64,000 bases of DNA from Loxodes magnus (GCA_946699065.1 CAMPDV010000258.1:124001-188000), one strand, 5' to 3'; shown: positions 23,690 through 34,930, counted from the first letter of the stretch. Notes: generated from the letters alone by a model not told the origin. Program-made: numbers and translations.

Positions 23690-25760
23690 TATTATGGGAA
23701 CTATAAATTAAAATTTGGTAAAATATTTCATTTCAAAGGTAAATAAAAAGTATTAAGTACTTAAAAATACAATTGTAAGAAAGAAGGTTATATTATAATA
23801 AACACGAAAGAAAATTCTTTCTCGTTATAGTCAAAAAATCTCTTATGCAAATAAAAAAAAACAAGTTGGAAGTTAGATTTTATTAATAAAGCATATAAAA
23901 TGAATAATTTTAAGAATAATAAGTTAGTTTATATTTCTTTATTATCAAATAAAAAGGTTACCATCTAATGGATAACTTAAAATAATTCTTAACTTTAAAA
24001 TAATAATATATCAATATTTAAGCTGAACTCTACAACTAAGGAATTTGGCTTAAAATATTAAAGATAGTGTATATAACCTAAGAAAAATAGTTATTTTTAT
24101 TAAAATTATATATGATGCTTATATATTAATCTTATTATATTTACATCTAATTAAATGCCTAAGTCTCTATTTTTCTATTTTAAAAGTTTTTAAGTTTGCT
24201 AATTGAAGCATCATAGGATAAATTAAAGTTTAGATAAAATATGAGTAGACATAGTTAAACTTACCTCTTAGGGGATTAATAAAAGGAACTAGTTATAGTT
24301 CTAAAAAACTTAAAATAAGCAAACAGAAGGAAATATATTAGTGCTAAAACTAATTAAAAAAATAAGGGTAAAATTTAATATCATGCTGATTATGAAGATA
24401 TCAACTAAGTTGAATTAAGAAGGAGTTAATTATATTTAAATTTCCTTTCTGAAAGATTTTAAAACTAAGAAATTTTCTTTCATATCCTATTTTTTAAGTT
24501 TTAGTACAAACAAAGACAAAAGTATAAATTTAGTTGAACTTAAACAATTGCATTTAGGAAGAAAAGTAGGGAGATTAATTAAAAGAATGGTATTTTAGTC
24601 ATTGAAGAATACAAAAGAAGACAAATATTAAAGTTAACAGAGGTAGTCATAAAAAATCAGAAAAGGAAGCGTAAATCATAGAAAATGTAGTCTGAAGTTT
24701 AGAAGAAAAAAGAATGATGCTAGTATTCTAATCAAATAAATTAAATATAAATAACTTAAATAAACTTTATTAATTATACCTGAAAATTGTAATGCATATA
24801 AACTAATAAATATTTAATATTCTAAATGAAATTAAAGAAAGAGGATTTATTCATCTAATTAGAACATTTAATTTGAGATTTTAATTTATTTAGCTAGTAA
24901 AAAATTTATTTTTCAGAAGTTGAAACTTAGCTATTTAATAATCTCAATTTTAGTACAGAGAAGAGACAATATTCATTTGAAAATTGATGAACTTTAATAA
25001 ATCTAAAGAAATAGAGTAAGTAATCAAAATATAAAAAGCAGAAGTTATAAATTAGACATAATTTAGTAAAAAGCTTTAAATAAAAACTAGAAATAAGTAA
25101 GTGGAAACTAGTCCTTTCTTTTAGAATTAAAGACTTTAAAAAATTTTAAAATAAAAGCCAAGCCCCAATAAAAGTATATATGTTTCTAAAATAAAATAAT
25201 AAAGGCTTAATCAAAAATATATATATAATGAATATTCAGTTTTATCCTATTAAATAAAGATTTTAAGATTACTATTGTTATCTTAAAGCAAAGCTATGGA
25301 TTGCTTTCTTTTATTAAAGCAGGGAGTATAAATTATCTAATTTTAAGAAAAATTGCATTAGAGAAAAGTTAATTTAAATCTAGCTTATTTAAGGGCTATA
25401 TATTAAGTAAGTCATGGTAAAATAACTATTTGATTGCATTTATCTATTTATTTCACTTAAGATTACCTTTATAACATTACTATTAACCATTTATTAAATA
25501 TTCTAAAATTATTCTAAGGAGGAATAATGATGATCTGTTATATTCTAGTGCCCTATGATTCGAATTTCATAACTTTAATTTAATAACTCACTGCTTAGAA
25601 ACAATTTAAGAGTATTGGAAGTATTTAAATAATAAGAGGCTCTATGGTGTAAGGGTAGCACGTGGGCCTACGGAGCCCAAAATTGGGGTTCAAATCCCTG
25701 TAGAGTCGCTTTTTTAACATTTTAATAGAGTAATTTTATTTTCTATAGCATAGAGCGTTT
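23690..25760 (+). repeat. Direct repeat, copy 1 (with 61,940-64,000)
   Basis: About 2.07 kb, over 90 percent identical by eye to the right end of the window. It ends with the tRNA-Arg. The part around 25,200-25,330 is similar to the 3' third of the large coiled-coil gene of the right arm (shared phrase YLKAKL). Frames such as NKDKSINLVELKQL near 24,500 look coding, but the two copies differ there mainly by amino-acid-changing substitutions, so I treat it as a decayed paralogue. Confidence 0.75.
25638..25708 (+). tRNA. tRNA-Arg (ACG)
   Basis: 71 nt with acceptor GGCTCTA/TAGAGTC, anticodon stem TGGGC/GCCCA, loop CTACGGA with anticodon ACG (read as ICG), T-loop TTCAAAT and discriminator G. A second copy lies at 63,862-63,932 and a deleted one at 29,512-29,573. 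Confidence 0.9.
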
Positions 25761-26298
25761 ATAATAAATATGAAGCTTTTTTCAATTAATTTTAACACTA
25801 AATTAACGTAAATTTTATAGAATCATGCATCAAATAATGAAGTTCATCTGATTTTGTAAATAACAGTTTATTAAGCGTCAAAATATTCTCGCTGATACCA
25901 TAAATCTATTTTTATAATTAAGGCGACTTAAAGCATTATCATTTCTAAAACTTGGATTGTGACATATAAGAGCGAAATTTCCACTGAATAATAACTAATT
26001 TAATATTTTTACAATTTAGTTTAAAGAAATTCGCAATTAGATTTTTCTCAATTCTTTAGAAAAAATGATCCTAGAAAATTAAAAATACTTCTTGACTCTG
26101 AAATTGCTTTAATAAAGCTTTCTATTACTTTGATAAGAAACATTCTAGAATAATAAAAATGCGAGAAATATTTTTAGTTAGAAATACTTATTGACTTAAT
26201 GTACTTAGGATAAAGAAGAACGACTCTCTTTTTATTTAAATGAGTACTCTGGTATTTAAGCTAGCCTCTTCAAGTGCTTCTCATTTAATTTGTATAAT

Positions 26299-26709
26299 AT
26301 GGCATTTCTAATATATTTGATCTGTTTAATATTTTTTGCTTTAATTTTAAAAGCTAAACAAATTTAAATTCTTTGATTGTAAAATATGATGATAATTATA
26401 GTTATGAGTTAGAAGCTTTTACTGATATTAAATTAAAGTAGCTTGTTAAGTGAAAAGAGGATTGAAGGCTTTATTTAAAGAAATCCCCTACTATTTAATT
26501 TTTTAAATCTATAGATAGTTAGAATTTCATTGATCTTCATATGAAGTTAAAATCTTAAGCAAGATTATTAATGTCTAATCACAAGCTTAAATCTAGACAC
26601 CTTCTTAGAATATAAGTTTTAAGAAATGGTTTTACCTTTCGCTCATACCTATAGAGATAATGAGACTATTAAAATAATATATACACTTACCTATTAAAGT
26701 TATGCTTGA
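26299..26709 (+). CDS. Unknown small protein with hydrophobic N-terminus, 136 aa
   Basis: ATG at 26,299, TGA at 26,707-26,709, 137 codons. The N-terminus MAFLIYLICLIFFALIL is a signal peptide or signal anchor, followed by a Lys/Gln/Leu-rich body and a C-terminal part with HTYRDNETIK. The frame may extend upstream of the chosen ATG. The next gene in the same direction starts 77 bp downstream. No family recognised. Confidence 0.5.
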
Positions 26710-26786
26710 TAAGCGTTACTTAATCTACTTATATAAAGAGGGGAATTTCTATTTTATTTAAATTTCTTTGCTTTTAAATTTTAAAA

Positions 26787-27191
26787 ATGAATAAGCTAAA
26801 TGAGTCTGAAGAAAAGTCAGATAAAAATTCATAATCTAATACATCTTAAGAAAGAAAAGACGCTATAAAGCCTTAGTGCTTATAGATGGAGACGGATCCT
26901 TATATGTCTGCTAGGCAAGAAAAATTATAGAAGGTGTGAAATAGTTTACATACTGAAAATAAAAATCTAGATATAGAAATTGCTAAAATAATGGAATAGA
27001 CCAAGCTTGAATTAGGAGATTAGAAAATATTAGATGAAGAGTAAGAGCAAGAGCAAGATATTCCTTTAATTGTGATACTTTGCTGATTAATCTTCATCAC
27101 ATTCTGCCTTTTGGGACTTTGTGTGGGAATTTATTTTTGGATTTCTCAAGATGATGAAAATAAAGAAGTGGAGATAGACAAAGATAATTGA
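26787..27191 (+). CDS. Single-pass membrane protein, 134 aa, unknown
   Basis: ATG at 26,787, TGA at 27,189-27,191, no intron. The N-terminal 95 residues are strongly charged (Glu/Lys/Gln) and probably cytosolic and helical. One membrane segment follows (IPLIVILCWLIFITFCLLG and on, about residues 97-120), then a short acidic tail (DDENKEVEIDKDN). Two internal TGA codons (VWN and CWL) sit within the frame and the final TGA ends it, a compact example of TGA used both ways. The architecture resembles a tail-anchored or type-II adaptor; the function is unknown. Confidence 0.75.
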
Positions 27192-27686
27192 GATATTCTT
27201 AGGTAAATGTATAATGTTAATTTAATTCCTCTTTAATGCTTTATATCAAAACTATTTGCAAATCGCACTTAAAAAAATAAAACAGGTTAATTTTAATTTA
27301 AAAACCTTTCTATAAAAACTTCTAGGGAAACTTTTAGTTCAAAATAACTCTAACTATTGATATATACGAAATTAAAAGGCCTCATAAATATGAAATACAT
27401 GATATATGCTGATTTTTTACCGGTATAAGTTATTAAATCTACAAAGTTCTTAAAATAAACCAAAAGGGAATTTGACTCTCTAAATAATTTCTTTATTTTA
27501 AGGAGATTTAATTTTCTAGGTAAAATATAAAAGAGATTAAAGGATACTTGGAATTAAAGAATAAATGTTTAATGCTGTAAGATTAGCTTATTAAATAAAA
27601 GTATCTCTTTATTTATTTAATTGAAAGATTCAGATTCATTAAAATAATTTTTAGTCGCAAATATTTATATTGTGAACTTGATTTCA

Positions 27687-28538
27687 TCAAGTTAGATATT
27701 TAAAAAAATAGAAAATATTTTTTATAGTAACTTTAATACTAAAATACTTAATAACTTTTTAATATCTAGCAAGGTTTAACCTCTACTTTTATTGAATAAT
27801 TTAGATTTTTATTTCGTTTAGTTAGAAAAAATCTGATTTTTATCTAATTTTGAATTTAAATTTTTCTAGTAGATCTAGGTTCATTTTTGTGATATATGAT
27901 ATTAAATTTATCTTTAAAATTGCTTTATCCAGTATATTGTAAAAACCTGCTTTTTAACTTTCTAATTATCTAATTTTTAATATTCTATTAATATCAAATC
28001 ATTTTTCTCATCAATCTTTTAGAAAATTTAAAAAAATTAATCTTTAATTGTTGTCTAAAGCAATGAATAATCTGACATAATTTTATCTTTTTCTTAGCGA
28101 AATTATTTTGATTTAATCTAATATCTAAACGAATGCATTCAAGTATAGAATTAAATTATTTATAATTGGCTTCGAAATTTAATGTTTATGTTTTAATTCT
28201 AATTTCTTTAGACTTCATTAGTCTTTTCCTTCTCTTTTATTTCCTAAAATTCTTTCTATTTTAATTTATAATTGTATTATTAAGTATTTAATTGGCATCA
28301 TTTATTTAGATAGAAGGATTATTATAAACTTCTATTAGAAAATTAGTTATTATATTTAAGAACTTATTGATAATGAATGGTTATCAATTTATACTCTAAA
28401 AGTACGTTTTTTTCTAATTCCAATTTCCCTATATGTAGCTTTCTTAAATCCTTTAGCAAAATAAAAGTAAAATCTAAAAATATGAAAAACTATTATATCT
28501 CACTTATTTTGTATTGCTTTGATTCTTTCAAATATCAT
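27687..28538 (-). CDS. Unknown protein, 283 aa, ends in tandem TGA TGA
   Basis: ATG at 28,536-28,538; the frame is uninterrupted to TGA at 27,687-27,689, directly followed by a second TGA. The protein is Lys/Ile/Leu/Phe-rich with a KDWWEKW stretch whose three tryptophans are all TGA. There are no recognisable motifs and no clear signal peptide. The gene converges with the one ending at 27,191 and diverges from 28,779. The paired TGA could help separate true termination from tryptophan reading. Confidence 0.55.
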
Positions 28539-28778
28539 AATTTTAAAGTTGTAATATTTTAGAATTAAAATATTACTAAAATCTCTTATTTGCCCAATAA
28601 ACTAAACTCAAGAATGCTTTTCTATTTTTGAAAATTATAATGCCAAAACTATTTTAGCTCTATGCATTACCATATATATGCTTTAATATCATAATTATTA
28701 GACAATATAGTTTCTTTATTAATAGTTAAAAAATCATAAAAGCTATTAAATAATTATATAGTAGCAGCTAAAAATTAA

Positions 28779-29224
28779 ATGGATATGAATGATCAAGTTG
28801 CAAATATAGTATTTGAAGGCTGAAATAGTCCAATAGCTTACTATTTTTTCCAGGATAAAACTTATAAAAATATCTAATGGTATATAAATTTCATTAGTGT
28901 TGTGAAAGGTTTTATTTATCTTTTAATGGTTTAAATTTAGGCTTCAATTGTTAAAATGAAATAGCACTAATAAATCAATTTTAAAGAATAGAAGTTGATT
29001 ATTAAGATTCACATAATGAGGTATGTATTTTAAAGCTAGAAACTTACTAAATTTTTTTCAAATTTATAAGCTTAAAATAAATATTTTCAAAAAGATTCAT
29101 TTTTTATATGAAATTAGCTAGAACAAAAGTTTCTTTATCATGATGTGAAAAAATAAAGCAAATATTAAATTTTTAATTTGATCATACTAATAAATAAAAA
29201 TATACTCTTTACCATATTTTTTGA
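28779..29224 (+). CDS. Unknown protein, 138 aa, one 29-nt intron
   Basis: ATG at 28,779 opens MDMNDQVANIVFEGWNSPIA. A GT-AG intron at 28,880-28,908 joins it to a second frame that runs to TGA at 29,222-29,224; the spliced length is 139 codons including stop. The second exon contains FNGLNLGFNC and QRIEVDYQDSHNEVCILKLE, a beta-rich-looking pattern. No family recognised. It ends 63 bp before a tRNA-Leu. Confidence 0.6.
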
Positions 29225-29287
29225 ATATACTTATTATATTAAATTTATTCATTTAACTATAAAAACTATTCTACCCAATACTTGTAA

Positions 29288-29371
29288 GCATGTGTGGCCG
29301 AGCGGTCCAAGGCGCTAGACTCAAGTTCTAGTGGGAGAAATCCCGCGTGAGTTCAAATCTCACCGCATGCA
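29288..29371 (+). tRNA. tRNA-Leu (CAA), spacer copy
   Basis: Identical over its 84 nt to the arm copies at 3,822 and 50,898, but the flanks differ, so it was moved or converted as a small unit. Confidence 0.95.
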
Positions 29372-29511
29372 TTTTTAAATAATTTTTAATTTAAATTAAA
29401 ATATTTAGACCTAATAGCATTATATTAGACTATTTTATGCTAATAAACTAACTAAAACATTTTTATAAGTTTATAATTTAAATATTTATTTTTCAAACTT
29501 ACAAAAAAAAG

Positions 29512-29573
29512 CGACTCTACAGGGATTTGAACCCCCATTTTTGGCTCAACTGCTACCCTTACATCATAGAGCC
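29512..29573 (-). pseudogene. tRNA-Arg remnant lacking the anticodon arm
   Basis: Acceptor stem, most of the D arm and T arm match the tRNA-Arg at 25,638, but the segment carrying the anticodon stem-loop is shortened, leaving 62 nt and no usable anticodon. It lies between tRNA-Leu(CAA) and tRNA-Leu(TAA). Confidence 0.75.
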
Positions 29574-29633
29574 TCTTATTATTTGTCTACTTAATATACT
29601 CTTAACTTATTTAGAAAATACATTTGATATAAA

Positions 29634-29717
29634 TGGCAGCTGTGGGATTCGAACCCACGCGCACTAGTGTGCAACAGATCTTAAGTCTGTCTCCTTAACC
29701 GACTCGGACAAACTGCC
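29634..29717 (-). tRNA. tRNA-Leu (TAA)
   Basis: 84 nt with acceptor GGCAGTT/AGCTGCC, anticodon stem ACAGA/TCTGT around loop CTTAAGA (anticodon TAA), a long variable arm, a TTCGAAT T-loop and discriminator A. Confidence 0.95.
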
Positions 29718-29719
29718 TT

Positions 29720-30270
29720 AGATTTACTCTTACTGACTTATTATAAACAACTATAACCTTTAGTTTAATTATTATAAATAGACTAAATAGCTTTGTTTCT
29801 TATTTCTAAATAAGCAAGGACTTTTAAAATAAAATAGGTTCTATCTATTTTAGTTATAAACTTAATAAACTAAATGTTTATATTTTTAAATATCTTCTAT
29901 TTATTAATAGGAATAACTATAACTGTTAATCTTAACTAAATATTGAATTAATATAAGTTTCTAACTAACTACTTGATAAATAATAATTTCTAGGTTTATC
30001 TTTTTAAATAATAGTGAATGATATTTGTTTAGTTGATTTAATCTAATTGTTCATATTCTTTCAAAATAAATGATTATATATTAGTTTGATTATTAGCTAA
30101 ATTATCTAAACCATTGTATTAAAGCTAAATAATTTCTATATACTCTTTTTATTCCTTGTATTACTGCAAAGCTTAGTTGTAAGCATTATAGTAATATATT
30201 TAATTATCTCTTTTAACTTGATATTTCATTAATTCTTTTATTTCTACATAAGGATTCTAAAATTTATTAT
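29720..30270. other. Stretch without a recognised gene
   Basis: AT-rich DNA between the tRNA cluster and the GTPase start. I see nothing beyond the likely promoter region of the GTPase. Confidence 0.4.
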
Positions 30271-30273
30271 TAA

Positions 30274-31521
30274 ATGCAGATTAATTACTAGTAGTACCCT
30301 TCCTTTTCAATTATTACCATTGGATATCATGGATCTGCCAAAAGTACTCTTCTCAACTGCTTATCCTTAGGATCTCATTAAGATCACGAAAAACTCTTTA
30401 TAGAAAACGAAGGATTTGACAGTAAAGCAAGTGGTTTATCTAATGTAATAAGCAACTGAAAAAGAAGAAAAGAAGCTCCTTTAATTTAGTTTATTGATAC
30501 TCCTGGATTTAGTGGTATTGAAGAAAATGATAAAGAAGTAATAACTTAAATTAGTAATTGCTTAAGCTAACTTAATGAGGGAATAAGCATCGTACTTTTA
30601 TGTATTTCAGCAGAGAGAGAAAATATACCTTAAAACTTTAGTTGAAACATGATACAGTTAGAAGAAGTTTTAAATAGATGTAACATCAAATATGTAAAAG
30701 TATGCTTCACTAAAATGGACATGCTTTCTTAATAAGAAAGCTATAACATTTTTTAGACTCTTGTCTAATAAATGTTCACAACTATTTAGTAAATTATGAG
30801 TGTAAAAGTTAGCTAAAAAATAATATTTTATAAGCATAAATTAGAAGATGATGGACTAGATTAATTGCTATAAGAAATGCTAGGATATTAAGAACAAAAC
30901 TAAGTCATTACAAGCATTAACATCTAAACATAACAAGCAACATAAGAGTCTAACTTGAATGAGTAAAACTAAAATTAGACAGTGGAGTTACAACAAAGTT
31001 ATAGCACTAATTCGTAAGAAGAAAGTAAAGAATATTTAGATTTGAAAGCATAAATGAAAGAACTATTTGATATGTAGAGTAAATTGACAGCAGACTATGT
31101 TAAAGAAATACAATAATTGCCACTAACTATTACTTTGGAGTAATTTCAATAAATAGTAGAAAATTTTTAGCAAGAAAACTAATAAATTAAGATGTAGCAA
31201 GTTAGACTAATTGAGAAAATACAAAATGAGGATTCTTAGTAATTAGAAGATATGTTTTAGAGGTATAAATGATTATAGGAATAAGAAATGTAACTTTACA
31301 AATAGCTAGAAGAGTAAAGTAAACAATTTTCTTAAATCTAGCATACAAATAGTGGTAATTATGAGTGAGATTAAAAGAAATAAACATAAATACTCTAAAT
31401 TATTTTAAGCGATCTTAATAAAAATAAAGCTAATATTTATAAATAAATAAATAAATTTGATTATAGAGCGCGTAGCACTCTCATTGGTGCGCAGCTCTTT
31501 AAAAAAAATGTTTCATACTGA
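30274..31521 (+). CDS. AIG1/GIMAP-type GTPase with C-terminal coiled coil, 415 aa, intact copy
   Basis: ATG at 30,274, TGA at 31,519-31,521. The G domain (about residues 10-190) has a variant P-loop GYHGSAKST (Ala where Gly is usual before Lys), G3 DTPG inside FIDTPGFSG, and G4 TKMD. This pattern and the length fit the AIG1/GIMAP (IAN) family of membrane-associated septin-like GTPases. Residues about 200-390 are Gln/Glu/Lys-rich coiled coil. TGA is read as Trp in ISNWKR, FSWNM and YEWD. Two arm copies (4,925 and 48,780) lack the P-loop region and are decayed; this spacer copy is the only intact one. The last 20 codons enter a GC-rich repeat region and may not be native to the gene. Confidence 0.8.
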
Positions 31522-31655
31522 CAAGAATGTTTGTTACTGATAAAATTATCAGATACTGATAAATCTTGTTCAATACTGGTATAATTATTCAGTACTGATA
31601 AAAATGTTCAATACTGATATAATTTTAGAATACTCGTAATCTTTAATACTTGTTG
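31515..31655. repeat. Tandem repeat of about 19-20 bp
   Basis: Seven to eight units beginning TACTGATAAAA start at 31,516, 31,534, 31,554, 31,574, 31,593, 31,612, 31,631 and 31,647. They begin at the GTPase stop codon. Confidence 0.75.
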
Positions 31656-31940
31656 GAGGTCCAATGACATGGCAGGATTGTGTCTCATTGCATCATCAAA
31701 GCAGAGGACGACATGTGTCAATTATGGTACTTAAATTCCCCACATCTGATGAAGCTCGCAAAAATAATTTCCTTTTATTTCCAGAATTACAAACTGAAAT
31801 AAGCCAGTGCCGAAGGTCAAATTAACAGATGTCTCGATGCCAAACCAAAGCAGAGGAAGACATAAAATCGATTATGGGTACTTAACTTTCCCAACCTCTT
31901 ATGAAGATGTCCCTTGTTATTCACCTTCGAACAACTATGG
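31655..31940 (+). other. GC-richer island with an internal duplication of unknown nature
   Basis: Clearly richer in GC than the neighbourhood. Two segments (about 31,697-31,755 and 31,845-31,905) share a sequence that in both cases reads QSRGRH, about ten variable residues, then FPTS, followed by D or Y and E. The two lie in different frames of the same strand, so either one frame is broken or this is a duplicated non-coding unit. No start or stop assigned. Confidence 0.45.
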
Positions 31941-32277
31941 CGGTTTTTAAAAATATATAATAATTATTCTATTTTTTAATTGATAAACTAGTTAAATTAA
32001 AATTAATCTCATTCTTTCATAAATGTAAGCTAATAGTTAAAATTAAATAAAGAAAGAAATTAATAAAAAGCTTAATACTTACAAATTTATAATATTAAGC
32101 AAAAACTGGCAACTATGCTATAAAAAATTTAAAAAAAAAACCTAGAAGATGATCCACTGATTTCCATATACTTTAACTCCTTTTAATTAATTTTTTTATT
32201 GTATAATATAATAATTTGTAATTGGACTCACTTATTTAATATATTAATAAATAAAATAAATTAAGCATATTTAATGG

Positions 32278-33120
32278 TCATAAAATAATTTAATAATAAT
32301 AGTAAACTAAATGTTAAAAAAATGTTTTGGCATATTCTGGACTTTCAACCAGTTCCTTCCGCCATTTTTTTGACTCGGATGGATACCGCGACCATTTTTT
32401 TTATGTGGATGGTTACCACTGATTGCTTTCAAAAGAGCGCATAGGCAGTTTTTATTTGTATATTCCTGTTGGAGTTATCCATAGAAAATTCAATGCTCTT
32501 CATGTTCTTTATTATACCTTTTCATTTAATTTCTTTCATTCTCAGCATCTTCTTAATAAGTGGTAATTGGATTGGCAATATCAACATTATTTTTTAATCT
32601 TCTTTTGACTAATATGTTTTTTAAATAGCTTATTTTCAATATTTTCTAGTCTTTTAATTAAGTTATTATCATATCTAATTTCTTTCTGTTCTTAAACACT
32701 TTATAATGGAGTGAAAATTTTTTCAATTTCCATCTTTGATGTACGTTAAGATTTTTATTGCGATTACATTCAAAGTTGTTCTTCCGTTATTACCTTGTTT
32801 TCTATTAGCTGATTCTTAAGGATTTCCATTTCATTATTTTGCACGTCAATGTTTGTTGTAAGTTCCCGTATTAATAAGTCTTAATTATATACTGTTTCTT
32901 CGTATCGGGATATAATTTTTTACATTTGCTCGATCTTTTGTCGTAGTTCCTCTGAAATATCTGATTTAAATTCCTCAGCTTGCAAAGTTCCGATCATTAT
33001 TTTACCTTATGAGTCGGAACTTGATTCTTCTTATTGTTTTTATTTTTATCGAAGTACTTAAGCAGCCTTTTTCCGAGCATTTCTTATTTGATTTTTATTT
33101 AGTCTAATGTTCTGCTCCAT
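32278..33120 (-). CDS. CCHC zinc-knuckle, coiled-coil protein, 280 aa (copy B)
   Basis: ATG at 33,118-33,120, TGA at 32,278-32,280, 281 codons. Order: basic N-terminus (KNQIRNARKKAA), Gln-rich linker with EESSSDSQGKIMIGT, coiled coil, knuckle CWYCQSNYHLLRRC, and the conserved WRALNFLWITPTGIYKQ block. Compared with copy A (21,121) the knuckle and the block after it are the best conserved parts. At WR the codon is TGA here and TGG in A; at LWITP it is TGG here and TGA in A. Copy A has a longer C-terminus. Confidence 0.7.
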
Positions 33121-33129
33121 CTTTTTTTA

Positions 33130-33670
33130 TATAAAATAATTTTTGATTAATGAGAAATAAACTAAAGAGATTTATAGCTAAAAGCTATTTTACTTTTTCA
33201 GTAAACTTTAACTTTAGCTATTGAATTTTATCTAAGAAATAGAGTATTTAACTTGAATAAGTATTAGTAAATTGAAAATATAAGAATATTTGTAAATTTT
33301 ATATCAAGCATAACCTAAAAATATCTAGTAGGAATATTAAAAACATTAAAATTATTCATCAGCTATACAATTATTTAACTAATTTTAAAAAAATAGATAT
33401 ATAATAGCAGCTTTTTATAAAACTAATTAAGTTTAAAATCTAAAATTTCGCTAAATCTTTACTAAATTTTAAATATTTTTAACATTTTCACTAAATATCA
33501 AATCTAAAAGGTAAATTTAGAATATTATGAAATAAATTTTTGAGTGTTATTTCAGAAAAAAAAATTTATAAGCAAACTATTTTCAATTTTTTAATATCAT
33601 CATAAATAATAAAATGGCTAATGTTTATCTTAGAAAACAAATTTAAATAGCTAATATAGATTTTGTTCAT
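33130..33670. other. Intergenic stretch between divergent genes
   Basis: Very AT-rich; it separates the zinc-knuckle gene (minus) from the gene starting at 33,676 (plus), so it probably holds both promoters. No ORF or RNA gene seen. Confidence 0.45.
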
Positions 33671-33675
33671 AAATG

Positions 33676-34264
33676 ATGAACAAGATGGAAGATTAGAGTA
33701 GTGAAATAAAAAAGGAAAAAAGATAGAGAAGTAAAGATGAAGTTATTCAGATATTAACTAATTAATATATCTAACCTAAATAATAAAAAAAACCAGTAAA
33801 GTAGACTAAAAATATAAAGATAATCAGGTAAATATAGGAAATGTTTTCCATGCTAAACTAGAATCATAAGCAAAAAAGTTAAATTTTAAAGCTGCTATGT
33901 GAAGAATTTTCCATAGGTCTTTCAACTTTTTATTATTATGAAAAATAAATTGAAGAAGGACAAAATTTCGAATTTTGACTTTGAAAAACATAGCTAGTAA
34001 AAATTGAATTTATTAGCAAAATATAATAAATTAAGTAGATAAGCTATATAAAATTTTATAAAAGAACAAGAAGAATAAGATTTAAATTTATTAGAAGCAA
34101 ATATAGCCTTTCAACGCATTAAAAAATGTTAGTTGGAAAGTGGCCATGAAGATTGTTGCTTTAATAATCCTAATGTAAGTATAAACAAACAAGATAAAAT
34201 TAAAGAAATTATACAATTAGTTAATAGAAAGTAATAAACTTTTTAACACATATTTTCCTTTTGA
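33676..34264 (+). CDS. Unknown protein with a possible helix-turn-helix, frame step unresolved
   Basis: ATG at 33,676. The first frame encodes a basic region and then SQILKLLCEEFSIGLSTFYYYEK, which has the spacing of a helix-turn-helix (second helix after SIG). Near 33,985 the protein-like frame shifts by one, and a second frame (EEQDLNLLEANIAFQRIKKC and on) runs to TGA at 34,262-34,264. No suitable GT-AG intron explains the step, so this is a broken gene or contains an unusual intron. No family assigned. Confidence 0.45.
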
Positions 34265-34925
34265 TAAATCTGCTGTTCAGAACACTAAAAATATTTTAAA
34301 GTTTCTCATATTATCAGTTTAGCATGATATTTTGATTTTTGCGTTTAAAACGATATCGATATTTATCAAAGCAAAGATATTTAATCTTAAAATATCATAT
34401 TACTTAAGATAAGTATTAATCTAAGTTCTTTAGAATATATTCATAAATATTAAGATTTTCCCTTTTCAGCTAATTTTTTCTTCTAAGCAAATCAAAATTG
34501 ATTTAAACTATTTATTTAAAGATAAACTAAATTGCTAGAGAAGGTTTGAATTTCATTAGATTAGTTTTTATTTGATTATTCTATTTTTTCTTTAGTAATT
34601 CTGTCCTTATTAATTAAGGACTATTTAGTTTCGACTCTATAAAAATTACATTAGCTAATAAAGTCTAAATTTATACTTCTATTGATATAAATTTATCCTT
34701 ATTTTTAGTTTTTAATATATCTAAAAGTAAAATCTTATCACTAGAGATTTTCTTTAATTTTATTTAACTTAAATGGTTATTTACTCCTTACTCATTTTCA
34801 AATTAGATTACTTCATTTGAAAATAAATATAATCCTATTAAGTAATTAACTACTTCTATAGTAAAATAAAGAGAAAATTGCTTACATACATTTCGAACAG
34901 ATTTACCTTCAATTCCAAAAATAAA
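34265..34925. other. Stretch without a recognised gene
   Basis: AT-rich DNA between two plus-strand genes; no convincing frame in either direction. Confidence 0.35.
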
Positions 34926-34930
34926 TAATT

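Noticed and set aside
21121-33120. Zinc-knuckle genes as a retroelement Gag
   Set aside because: No protease, reverse transcriptase, integrase or terminal repeats are visible nearby; both copies look like ordinary genes in single frames.
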